This document shows positions 12,685 through 23,227 of a stretch of DNA of 64,000 nt, in pieces. Positions within the stretch are counted from its first letter, which is position 1; each line of letters opens with the position of its first letter. Location: NCBI GenBank assembly GCA_023627715.1, contig JAMAHW010000007.1, positions 496,001-560,000 of the forward strand. Direction: 5' to 3'. This DNA comes from Periconia sp. R9002 (lineage: Eukaryota; Ascomycota; Dothideomycetes; Pleosporales; Periconiaceae). The position numbers and the translations under genes were made by a program. The notes beneath the pieces were generated by a model. That model was not told the origin of the DNA, made no database searches, and saw only the letters and a program-made list of their open reading frames with translations.

Positions 12685-13027
12685 TCAACGTCCCCTAGGC
12701 TCAGACACAATGCCTTCATCATGCTCTTTACGCCTCTTCATGTGAGCCTCCATCCTCCTTTCTAATTCGGTTTTCTTTTTAACAAGTTCGGCGCGCGCGG
12801 CTTCCAGCTGGATTATCTTCTCTTCGGGCGAAGCCTCTATGATACGCTTTCGAACCTATGCAATTACGCATCAGCCAATTGGCGCATCAATCAAATGGAA
12901 AAGGGGAAAATACCTGTTGTTTTTCCTGGTCTGCTTTCAAGCCAGCCCCATACAAAGTTCCTACGACGGTAATGGCTGCGACAGAACCCGTCATCACCCA
13001 CCTACGGACCCCTTGAGGGGTAACCAT
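12685..13027 (-). CDS. Small single-pass membrane protein with C-terminal coiled coil
   Basis: Two exons on the minus strand, 13027-12914 and 12855-12685, with a 58-base intron (donor GTATTT, acceptor ATAG); 94 residues. The ATG at 13027 is followed by a short basic N-terminus (TPQGVRRW), one hydrophobic helix (VMTGSVAAITVVGTLYGAG, about 12-30), and a highly charged helical tail (about 45-85: VRKR, EEKIIQLEAARAELVKKK, ERRMEAHMKRRKEH). This N-in, short-helix, coiled-tail layout is common among small mitochondrial inner-membrane assembly factors in fungi, but I do not recognise the family and name no function. It shares a 337-base divergent promoter with the hsk3 gene. Confidence 0.7.
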
Positions 13028-13364
13028 TCTGGCAAGAGAGGTCCTTAATGAGAAATTACTACGATGTAGTAGAAACGGTTTCCAAACACACTTATACACC
13101 TCGTGTGGAGTGCGGGAGTGGTGGTTGGAGTAGATGTCTCCTGGAGAGAAAAGATGAAGAGAGCTCGGATCCCAGTCGCCAAGCACCTCCGCGGTCTTCT
13201 TCCACGCGCCTTTCCCCCCACTTCCCGCCTTGCACTCCATCACACAACAAACAAACAACAGCAACATCTACGCTTTTTTTGCATTTATCTCAGCTGTCAC
13301 TTTTACGACCTCAAAATATTTCCCCCTCGTCTGACGGTCTATATCCAAAAACGAAAACTCTACA

Positions 13365-13755
13365 ATGTCCAATCTCCCCCGCTCCCACTCTTCCGCCGGC
13401 GGCGCATCCTCACGCCTCTCGACCGTCCCTTCGCAAAAACCACGGCAAATTTCTCATCTACAAGCGCAACTCGCGCAGCTGACAGCGAATATGGCGGATC
13501 TCGAGCAGGTTGTGCGGATGGCAGCAGATCAAGCGCGGGACATGAGGGGTCTCGGAGGTTATGCGGGAGCCATGTAAGTGGTCTGATCAGAAACTCGGCA
13601 ATGCTCGATCCATTGGCGTATGCGAGAACACGATGGCTGACATACTATCACCCAGGTTTATGGCTTCGAGTAAGGTCCTAGGAGAAGAGACGGTCAAGGG
13701 CGGAGGAAGCAGCGGTGGTGCCAGTGGAGATGCTGGGCGAGAGCAGGGCAAGTGA
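13365..13755 (+). CDS. HSK3: DASH/DAM1 kinetochore complex subunit Hsk3
   Basis: Two exons, 13365-13573 and 13656-13755, with an 82-base intron (GTAAGT...CCCAG); 102 residues. The diagnostic Hsk3 core is present: RQISHLQAQLAQLTANMADLE (about residues 28-47), then VVRMAADQARDMRGLGGYAGAM-FMASSKVLGEE, with the intron falling inside GAM-F. The family is a small helical subunit of the DASH ring, which couples kinetochores to spindle microtubules. The tail after KVLGEE is Gly/Ser-rich and probably disordered. Length fits the family. It is divergent from the small membrane protein gene at 12685-13027, and its 3' side opens onto a 9.5-kb gene-free stretch. Confidence 0.88.
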
Positions 13756-15573
13756 AGATTGCAACAGCAGAGATGCAGAAAGGAATGTCCTTCCAAGCAG
13801 CCAGCGTCTAGCTGGAACCTTGCAAGGAAATATGAAAGCCACACGAAGTAACTCTCGCCACCCGCCAGCCGAAAAATGGGAGAAGAGAGGGCCGCCAGAA
13901 GTTGGCCGGCGACGACGGGTGTACATATACGACGGACGCACGAGGCAAGGGAAGGTCTTATCAGCAACATAGGAGGTACGCAAGGTGGAACCTATGAGAA
14001 GATGCAAAGATATCGGGGAGCTGTGTACATATCGTCGCCGTCGGCGCAGGCGGCTACTGCTGCTGCAACGCAGTGAATTGCGCCAAACTGTTGGGTATTA
14101 CGCGGAGGCCATTGCGTCGTTAAGCTCCCTTATAGCTAGGGATTCAAGTATGGTGCATACCGCAATTGACATAACAGTGAATATACATCTGTCAATCCTC
14201 CCCAGTATCCTTCCGAGGAGACTGAAAAGTCAAGATGAAGAAGCACGCGCGCACAGCGAGCACATAACCCTCTCGTCCCATTACGTTATCCATGCCTGCC
14301 TGCACGAAAGAAACGTTCCTCTAGCAATCAAAAGACGGGGAGAGAAAATGGCCCCTTTCTTCCCTTATCTCCCTACTACCCACTCACCCCTGGCTTTTCC
14401 CCAGACCCCGACGACCCCAGACCCAGCAACAGATAGCCAACCAGCCCTATCTAGCGTCGCTAGCCAGGTATGCGGGAAGAAGAGAGGTAGAAAAATATCG
14501 CACACGCATACATATCCTTCATACTAAGCACAGAGAACAGCAAATCATCGAACTTTGCTTACCTGTTCCTCATACTACACGTAGGTACTTGTATGCGCGG
14601 ATATCAAATAGACGCCCCAGACGTGTTCGTGTTCGTTGTAACTCGTATCAATCAATGCACGCATACATGTACTGGCGGAGAGATAAGCCAAGAGCGAATC
14701 CACCCACGTAGCCCACAGAAAAGAAGAAGTAATCAGAATAATGGAAAAGTAGAGATACCGCTTTGTAGTGAATACGCTCTCGGATTTGATTGATTAGGTA
14801 GGGGATGGGGGCCGTTGATTGTCTGCGATAGGAAGGAAGTAAGTTCCGCGGGGGAGGGAAAAAGAGGTTCTTGATATGTGGTTTTGCCTGCCTCTCCTTC
14901 CCTTTTCTGTTTTCTGTTCAATCGATCCTCGGGTATTGTGGAGTTAATTTGTTCTTTTGTTCTTTTCTGACCTTTTTCTTTGCTTGTGTTGTGTGGAGTG
15001 ACATCTAGGATATGATAGCTAACCGTCTCTCTCTCCACACACAACAAGAACAAGTTGAAAACATCAAGAAGAAATCCAGAATCCGACAATCATCTATAAA
15101 CAATCCCGCCATACACATGTGCAGTGCAAGTACTCTTCCCCACGAGACCCCCCAAAAAAGAAAACCAAAAAGTCTTCAAACCAAAAATCCGCGGAACGAA
15201 AAAGTCAAAAGTGATGCAAAGATAAGCACGGATGGCCTCATAGATAGAGGGTACAGTACAGTAAATACCTAGTCTACCATACATACCGATCCATCCTATC
15301 CCTATCTCACTATCTTTTATCTGTCTATCTATCTAATCTCCCTCCCTCACCCAAACGTACCCCGTTCGTTGGCTGCTAACTTATCAGAGAGATGCACGTA
15401 CGTTAACAACGCACGTCCAACGCACACGCACGGGTCAAGTTTTTCACGCTTTGCTGTTCGATAATGCGCTGTTCTTTTTTTCCTTCTTTTCTATTATTAA
15501 CGCCCGCCTCATTATGTTTGTTATCGCGCCTTGGCTCCGAGGAGAGAGATAAAATAACAGCAGCACATGTGTA

Positions 15574-15657
15574 TGTGTGTGTGTGTGTGTGTGTAGGCTA
15601 GATAGGTAGATAGGTAGATAGATAAACTAGCCGGTCGGTCTATCTATCTATCCTATC
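15574..15657. repeat. Microsatellite cluster (TG)n, (GATAGGTA)n, (TATC)n
   Basis: A (TG)10 run at about 15574-15594 is followed by GATAGGTA/GATA repeats (about 15601-15625) and TCTA repeats (about 15638-15657). The GATA-containing part offers several WGATAR-like sites, the recognition core of GATA factors, but it may simply be a microsatellite. Confidence 0.85.
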
Positions 15658-16839
15658 GTTTCCGGATGCTTTTTACTTCCAACTCGCACCTTTTTCTTAT
15701 AATACTTTTCTTCTTTTCTCTCTTTTTGTTGACAGGGAAGGGCTGGGTTCGTGGTGCCGTGAGAGTTGTGTCGAAACACTTTTTTTGTGTAAAGGTTTTG
15801 TTGGAGTGTCGTTGTCACCTTGTGGAGATGGTGGTTTCCATTTCATTCGAGTCGAGCCGCACCACGACTACGCGCGTACGTCCTACATCGACTAGGGATT
15901 CGAAGGAAAGGGAATATACAAGAGGGGAAAGAGGGATGGGAAATTCGACTTGGAGGGACCGAAGGGGAAAGAGAAACGAAATAATAGCAAAATGATCGCG
16001 TGCTCATGGATGGAAGAGGTTGACGCCAAGAGGAGGATGGGGACGGAATAGCATTGAAAAAAGATGATGGGAACAAAAAAAAACAACAAAGAACAAGGTC
16101 GCGCGATCTGGAACATCGATCATGAAGACAACGAACAGCAGCAAGACGGTCGAAACCCCCCCCCACCAACCTTACCCACAGGATAAACACACTCGAGCAA
16201 ACCATGGAACCACAGGAACCTGGCCGGACGGGGAACCGCGGAACACCCAAAGTTGCACGACCATCATTGACTGACCAGACCGACCGAAACGGCTTCACGA
16301 TCCAATCTACATACGCACCACCCATCCGACTTTACGAGTGGGATGTCGTACCATACCGCAACTCAAGCCGTGCACACCGTTCGCTTGCCTCTCCGATACG
16401 CGTGTACTGTACTACGCCCCAAGAATTCATCCATCGCTACCCTCCACCCGACATATCCATGGACGACCCCCACCAACTCGATGATGGAAAGCAAAAATAA
16501 ACACAAGCGATAGGATAAAACAAAGGCTACCGCGGGATTACACGGCAAGAGGGGAGGGGGCGTCATCACAGTGTGTGCATACACTACGCTACCCGTCCAA
16601 ATCCAACAAAAAGTGTTCACAATATCAACAAACGACCTCAACGAACAGTTCAAGCCGGCGCCTTTGCATTTCTCATGACGCGAATCGTTTAATTAACGAG
16701 AATTCCATTTCGAGGGGTGCGAGCGTGGGGGTGAGCATGCTGTGCTGTGCTGTGCCGCGCCGGCTTTTCTTGGACCGGATGGAAGGATGGGCTATGTGCA
16801 TGCATGCAGGTGTATGCATGCACGAGGGAGTCAGGAATT

Positions 16840-16901
16840 GGATGAATGAATGAATGAAATGGCAGAGGGCGGGCAGGCACGATTGATTGATTGATTGATT
16901 G
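16840..16901. repeat. Tetranucleotide repeats (GAAT)n and (GATT)n
   Basis: GATGAATGAATGAATGAAA at about 16839-16859, then (GATT)5 at about 16881-16901. Simple repeats in the areA upstream region. Confidence 0.85.
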
Positions 16902-17936
16902 CTTGAGTGTGGGTAAGCAGGTGGTTGGGGGTGGTGGTGGGCATATGGGCGGTAGAGCAGGGCTTGGGGGTGAGGGAAGAGTGGGTGAATTGAACCGATG
17001 GAATGTGAGGGGAGGGGGGAAAGAAGGGCACGCGTGAGCACGCGTGAGGCGGGTGCGGCGCTGGATCCCCGAGAAAAAAAAAATCGCAACAGCCGCTGGA
17101 AACGAGGCTCGCTCGTCTCGAACTTTCTTGGGGAAGTGGACAAGGGAATTAGCTACAGAGAGGGGGAATTGGATCAAAAGGGGAAACCAAGCACCCGGCA
17201 ACCAACGACCGACCAACTGACCGACCGAGACCGACATGAGAGAAAGAGAGCGATACACCGACGGACCGAGGAATCCAACACAGGAGCACGCGACGCAAAA
17301 AAGCAAACCAGGTCGACCCAGGCAGGCAAGCAAGCAAGCATTTGAGGGCAAAGACATGGCATAGGTAGCTCCCAACCCGAGTCGGCAAAAGGCCCGAGAG
17401 AATCAATACATCTTGGAAAAATTGGGCATTAAAAGAAAAACTAAATAACGAAAGGGAAAACCACGCAAAACAAGTCAGCAAAGCGAAGCAAGGCAGGGCA
17501 TGCGACATTTCTCGTCTGTTGTTGGGCTTGAGCCTAGGGGGGTACGTGAGCAGTGGAGTAAGGCAGGTCCTTAGAAAGGACCCTGAGGCCGTTGTTGTCG
17601 TCGTCTGTCGATGCGCTCAGGCACGGGGCGGGCGGACGCCAGAGAGGGTGAGAGTGGAGATGAGCAAGCAAGCATTGACGGGGCGGGCGCGCACGCACGG
17701 TACGCACGTATGTTGCATGGGGGTGGGGGGGATGGGTTGTACCGTACCCTTTTCCTGCAACGCAACGCAACGCGAGACGGGGAAAAAGGGATATTTGTTG
17801 GAGTGTGAGAAGGAGACGACGACGACGTTTGAGAAGCGGTGTAATAATTTTTGTTCAAGGACCAGGCAGGTTTGGATAGCTGAGAGGGGGAAACTTGACA
17901 ACTTCTCGGATTACTTGACTACATGAGCAAGTATGT

Positions 17937-17960
17937 AGGTACCTACCTACCTACCTACCC
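17937..17960. repeat. (ACCT)n tetranucleotide repeat
   Basis: GTAGGT followed directly by (ACCT)n, so the left edge forms a GGTACC-centred palindrome. Shorter copies of the same TACCTAC unit occur near 18594, 19040, 19342 and 46360 and, on the other strand, near 62585. Confidence 0.85.
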
Positions 17961-18167
17961 ACGATCAACTATAGTATCAACAACAATAATGATTCACTAC
18001 AACCGTTCCTACCCGTACCTGTACCTTGTTCCATAAAAAAAGGATAGGCCCGTAGTCCCCTCTTTGCCTCCCTCAACGGCCCCTCCCCCCTCCTCCTCAT
18101 CTCTATCTCCAAGAACCGGTAGCCAGTCAATCACTTCCCTTCCCTTCCACTCCAACTTTTTTCAGGG

Positions 18168-18179
18168 TACAGTACTGTA
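18168..18179. promoter_or_regulatory. Perfect palindrome TACAGTACTGTA (candidate protein-binding site)
   Basis: A 12-base perfect palindrome made of the two half-sites TACAGTA and TACTGTA that recur in this region (15252-15263, 16405, 18670, 18985, 22442, 22530, 22656). A symmetric site would suit a dimeric binding protein. Binding is inference only. Confidence 0.35.
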
Positions 18180-18548
18180 TCTAGAGTAGAGCGCTCCACC
18201 TATTCCCGTCCCCCGTCCCCGTCCCGCCCGCGACGACGACGATAGATGGACGGAGATGAAAACATGTGGGTTTTTGGTTGCCACATACTCACTCACTCGA
18301 TGCACACCCGGAATCCACTTTTCTTCTTCTCATTCCCCTACTTCGTTCGTTCGACGTTTTTATTATTGCTTCCTTGCTCGTTCTAGTCTTAGATTAATCT
18401 TTAGTCTTGACGAGCGAGTAAGCGGGCCTTTTACGGTCCTATTTATTTCCGGCTTTGTTGCTTTCCGGGCTTTTTCTTAACCAACTTGGCTAGCTAGGAG
18501 AAGAGTATCAACCGTCGTTGTTTATTTTAGTTTACATTTTTTTGGAAG

Positions 18549-18581
18549 TTGTTGTTGTTGCTTGCTTGCTTGCTTGCTTGC
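18549..18581. repeat. (GTT)n then (CTTG)5 repeat
   Basis: A GTT run of four units (about 18549-18560) is followed by five CTTG units (18561-18580). Simple repeat upstream of areA. Confidence 0.85.
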
Positions 18582-21500
18582 GATTCGGCATGTACCTACC
18601 TACTCTGCATAGCCAGGACCGTACACAATGTGGCAGTAGGGTCGTGCGTGGCGTGGCGTATGGGGTACATACAGTACATACGAAGAGCAAGGGGGGTAAA
18701 ACAAGGCAAAGCAAGGTAAGGCACGGAAAACGAAGGTTCGGTCCCTCCCTACGCGGGGGTGGGTTGGAGAGAAGGGGGGAAAAAAAGCAAATCAACGACA
18801 CTCTTCCTTCCTTCTCCAACGGGAACAGGAGCAGCAGCAGCGGTGGTCTGGTTTGGCCAATACGAATGGTAATGGGGGTGAAGTGAGTAAGCAGAGAGGA
18901 GGAGGGTGAGGGGAGAAAGGAATGGAATGGTTTTACCCCACGGCATCCCGTGCCATGATTCCGTCGACTTGTCTTGCCGTCGTATACTGTACAGGGCTTC
19001 ACATGATTTGAGGTGTAATAAATTGGGGTACATACGTACATACCTACCTACCCAAGTTGCTACCTTTGTACGTATGGGTAGTTGCTGGTACACTACCGTG
19101 TATGTATTGCCAGGAAGGGCCATGATGAGTGAGCTCGAGACGAGGACAACAGGAAAGTCGAGCGGCGAAGGAAACAAGGTAGAGCATGTCTTGTCAGTCT
19201 GTCCCGTCCGTCAGCAAGAAACACATGGATTGGAATGTAGATTGCATTGTCGGGAATCTAGACCGTGTTGCTTCCTATATGACCACCACCTGTGCATGGT
19301 ATGGTGGTCTTGACAAACCAGATGAATGCCCCCGAAAAATACCTACCTAGGTACTCCTCCCCATATTGATACTTATACACCCTCTTACACACACCCTCTC
19401 TCTTCATCCAGAAAAAACACTTTTCTACAACACCACAATTTAGCTTCTAGCCCATCCGTCCCATGCAGGAAAGATGTCGTCTCTACATTTACCCACCCTC
19501 CTACACACTGTCTCGATGGGTGCTTGTACATATGCGCAGGCGGAATCCATCGGCTCTATGGACCGCAACCACCTGTAATGCACGTCCCGTGTGCCATTCC
19601 CCATGCGCCATACCCAATCGGGGTGAAACAGTGGGGATCCCGCTCCAGGCCCTTAGACCCTTTGGGGCATTTCCCCCATAAACCCCCCACCCCGTCATCA
19701 TCCGTCCAATTTATCCCTTGGGGACTGCGACGCAGATGCGCATGCGACAGGAGGGAAGGGATGGGTAAACCCCACGCCGAGCGCGGGCGCACTCAGTCGA
19801 CCCGGCGGCTGGCGTGCGCCTCGTTAATCTTCAGACAAGTTGCTTGCTTGGGAACGCTCGAGATGGAGTGTGACGTAGATGCATGCACGCGCCTTTTCAG
19901 ATGATCCATCCATCCATCTCCTTCACTCCCATCTAAGCCGCAATGGGCAAGGCACAAGTAAACAAACCCCTTGCCCGAGCATGACTAACTTGGGTATGGG
20001 TGTATTTCCAAAGAGGAAACAACACGAATGCGAGCGCGAATGGACCTGCTTTGTCGGGGACGTTCGAGTGCAATATGAGAAGGGCGCCATGATTGATGCA
20101 TGGCTCCTTAACTAAGTACTGCTGGGACAGAAGAAGAGTGAAAAAAGGAGACAGTGGAAAGGGGAACCGTCGAAGGCATGTGAAAGTCGGGGTCCCATCT
20201 AGGCCGCACTACAGTTTGACATGGCCAGGGTAGGGAAGCAGGGTCTCTTCTATTGGAACGACAGCAACGGCATCAAATAAAATTAGCATTGGGATTACCT
20301 CTTCCCATACAATGTAGAATGGCAGGTTTGCTTGCCATCAAATGGTGTTCATGCTGGCAACTTTTCTGGTCCTGGTTTGCATTGTTGGCAGTAGACTGGA
20401 GGGCGAGAGTATGGATGTATCATGTGCCAAGTTGTCGAATGAGCAATTAATTCATCACGATGAATGTAGCGATATCGGAAGGAATTGTCATGTGTGTAAA
20501 ATAGCTCTTGTCGCAAGTGTCAGTCGTTTGTCTATGGCTGGCTGACCATGGTGATAGATGCCGTTGAAAATTTTTTTTTTGCTCTTGCCACTGGGGATCG
20601 TGTTTGCATCTCCGGACAGTGTAGGATGGCGACGTAGCTTGTAGAGAGGCGCCTGCAGGTCGTTGGCACTTTTCCTCGAATATGTGCTGTCGCCGTACCC
20701 ATAATTTGGAGATACATCCTATAAGAAGTCATGCTGCGTAGTGTTTAGTGAGCTTTACACGGAACCGAGGTGGATCTTAGATCTTAACATAGCAAACCTG
20801 GATGCCGTACGATAGTTAGTGTACAGGTGAAGGCACCCGGCAGTTCATACCGTAGGAATCTGTCGGGCACAATTGGTGGAGAGCAGTGGATACCAAAAAG
20901 CCCAACGAACGAGGATGAGACGGTCTGGTGGAGCAGAGCCGCGTTGCGCTACCACGTTCTACGCAAGACCCAGAAGGCGTGGCGGCAAGCACCGACAGAG
21001 GCTTGTACAGTGAACACTCTTGTCGCTGGCTGCACGTGCGATGTCATGCATGCAATACAAGAGTGGAGCCCCAGTCCCACATATCTCTTCTCTTAGGGGT
21101 TCTTTTCGGGGGATGTAGGAAGGTGGACGGGTCGTGAGTCGGGAAGAATCGCAGCAAAGAGAAACAAATCACCACGACGGCCGTGGCATGCGACATCGGG
21201 TCAGGGTGGTGAGGTTAGCATGGCGAGCGGAGATATAGTGAACGGAGATATTCCATGCTTGGTGGGTGATGTCCCTAAGCCTAAGGCCGTTGGTTTCTCC
21301 GGCACTGGCCACGGACTGCTTGTTGAGTTGAAGGTCAAGGGAGAGAGATGAAGGCACCTGGTAGGAGGCTACAGTGACCCATGGAAGAGCCGCCGTTTCG
21401 ATTTTTCTTCTCTTCTGGCCTGTGCAGGAGGCAGAGGCGAAATCAATTTTCGATGTCTGAAATGGACATATCATCCATGTCGGCTGGTTGCGTGCGTGCT

Positions 21501-22660
21501 GGATGAATGGCAAATGCCAAACAGAAGAAAAAGAAAGGAAAGGGCGACGCACGGACCACGCGGTCACCCTTTTGCGCTTTGTGCCTTCCCACGCGACAGG
21601 GAGCGGCAGCAGCTGCCTGTCTGCCTGCCTGCCTGCCTGTCTCTCCTCCCTGCCCTGGCCGGCTGCCCGCCCTGGCGTGCATTCGCTTGCTAACCGCAAA
21701 CACGACCATTACGAGTGCGAGTCGAGTCGACTAGGACGTGAAGGGAGAGGTGACGGCGGCGACGGGCGACAGTGGACGGACGGGTGGCTATTGAATTTGC
21801 AAGTGCTGGGACGGGGAGCGAGGATCCACTCGGTGTGTCTTGCTCGTGTACTGCGTAGGACAGTAGGGCGTACTACGACGACTACAGCAAGGCTTGGGCT
21901 CAACAAACGGCTTGAGGGAGCCGGCGACGGTATTTGGAGGCGGTACAGCAGTGACTTGACTCCAAAGGCCACTCAACTGGCAACAAAAGCGTGAAGCCCT
22001 CAAACTCCAAGCCAAGGCCAGGCCAGGCCAGGCAAGGCGGGCCCTGGGAACTGGGAGAGCTGCCAGAGCGCCAGGGGTGCCATTGGCTGGCCTGGCCCCT
22101 AGTGCGACGGGGGTGTGCGTGGGATGAAGGGATCATGGATGAAGAGCGATCCCACTCTCTCCACCATGCCCCTCCACAGTAATAATCCTGTACTCTCACC
22201 ACATTCACTCCGTCTTCCTCTCCGTAGCTACTCCTTTCCTGTAGATGTTGTAATATGGATTCTTGGAGAAAGGGACCCTCGGTGGGTAGCTATGGTTGGT
22301 GGACTGATGCTTCAGCTCGACGTGGCTTGTGACTGTTACCTTACATACATGGTTTTCTAATGGCGGCGGGTGTTGGTTGCGGGTCAATAGAAGCCAAAGT
22401 CTTTGTTCTAGTTGTATCAATGTAGCTACTACGGCGTAGACTACAGTAGACTCCCGCACTCTCGATTCGCCGTGAGACGCACATGCCAGGGCCATCTCCA
22501 CACTCCCTACTCTGTACAATAGCACCCAGTACAGTAGCAACATGTGCATTTCGCAGTAGGAATCCTACCCTGACCCTGAAGGAAACATCACGAGCCTGCT
22601 GGCCATTCCGCCCTCAACCGTGCATCCCTCCCCCTCCCCTCCTCCACCACCAGTGTACAG

Positions 22661-22692
22661 TAGGTAGGGTAGGGTAGGGTAGGGTAGGGTAG
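22661..22692. repeat. (TAGGG)5 pentanucleotide repeat
   Basis: Five TAGGG units with flanking TAGG, about 540 bases before the areA start codon. The unit lacks the second T of the TTAGGG telomere repeat, so I read it as a minisatellite rather than an interstitial telomere. Confidence 0.85.
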
Positions 22693-23227
22693 TAGGCAGG
22701 TAGTGTGCACAGTTCAGACTGTTGCTTGAATGTACTAGTTCACCAACCTAACTGCACCCCCCGGCCTGACGCAGCCAAAGCGTGGGGTCGACCAGATGCG
22801 CGCTTCTGGCTTACCCGACCGACGACGCATTCAACGCAGACGCTATTGGGGCCCTCGCAGATCCGCCATCATCATTTTCAGTCGCTTGCTCCGTCTGCCT
22901 CTGCTGCCTCTATCCTTCGTCGCCATCGCTGCCGCCGCCTTCGTTTGCTGCGCCGCCGTTGTCGTCGTTGTCAAGTCGTCAAGTAGTTGTCTTTTTTTGA
23001 GGTTGCTGCCGCTTTCACCACCGCCTCGCCCCGGACAGACAGCAACCTGGCCAGCCAGCCAGTACCGCCGTAACTAACCTAGCACCGCACTCCACCAACA
23101 CCATCATCCACTGCACCGCACCACCTTGACCTTTACGCTGCTCTTCCTCTCCCTCTTCTCCCACCCCCTCCGCACACACCACCAACCCACCGCCAATCTG
23201 GAGTCCAAGACGCAGGTTGCGCTCGAC

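Larger units (their letters stand above)
13756..23227. other. 9.5-kb gene-free, repeat-rich upstream region of areA
   Basis: No frame in this stretch shows a domain, a consistent splice pattern or a non-simple protein composition on either strand. Longer frames (for example 13985-14527, 16689-17375 minus, 19326-19904) are low in complexity and run through microsatellites. The sequence has strong strand bias in long purine or pyrimidine blocks, many tetra- and pentanucleotide repeats, and at least eight copies of TACAGTA/TACTGTA between 15.25 and 22.66 kb. It most likely serves as promoter, long 5' leader or non-coding transcript for areA. Only transcript data could separate these options. Confidence 0.6.

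Noticed and set aside
13985..14527. 180-codon plus-strand frame
   Set aside because: Arg/Leu runs come from a GCC/CGT-type repeat; no domain and no splice continuity.
16689..17375. 228-codon minus-strand frame in the areA upstream region
   Set aside because: Ser/Pro/Leu-rich text produced by simple repeats; other frames at the same place are equally open.
22661..22692. Interstitial telomere repeat
   Set aside because: The unit is TAGGG, not TTAGGG, and the block has only five units.
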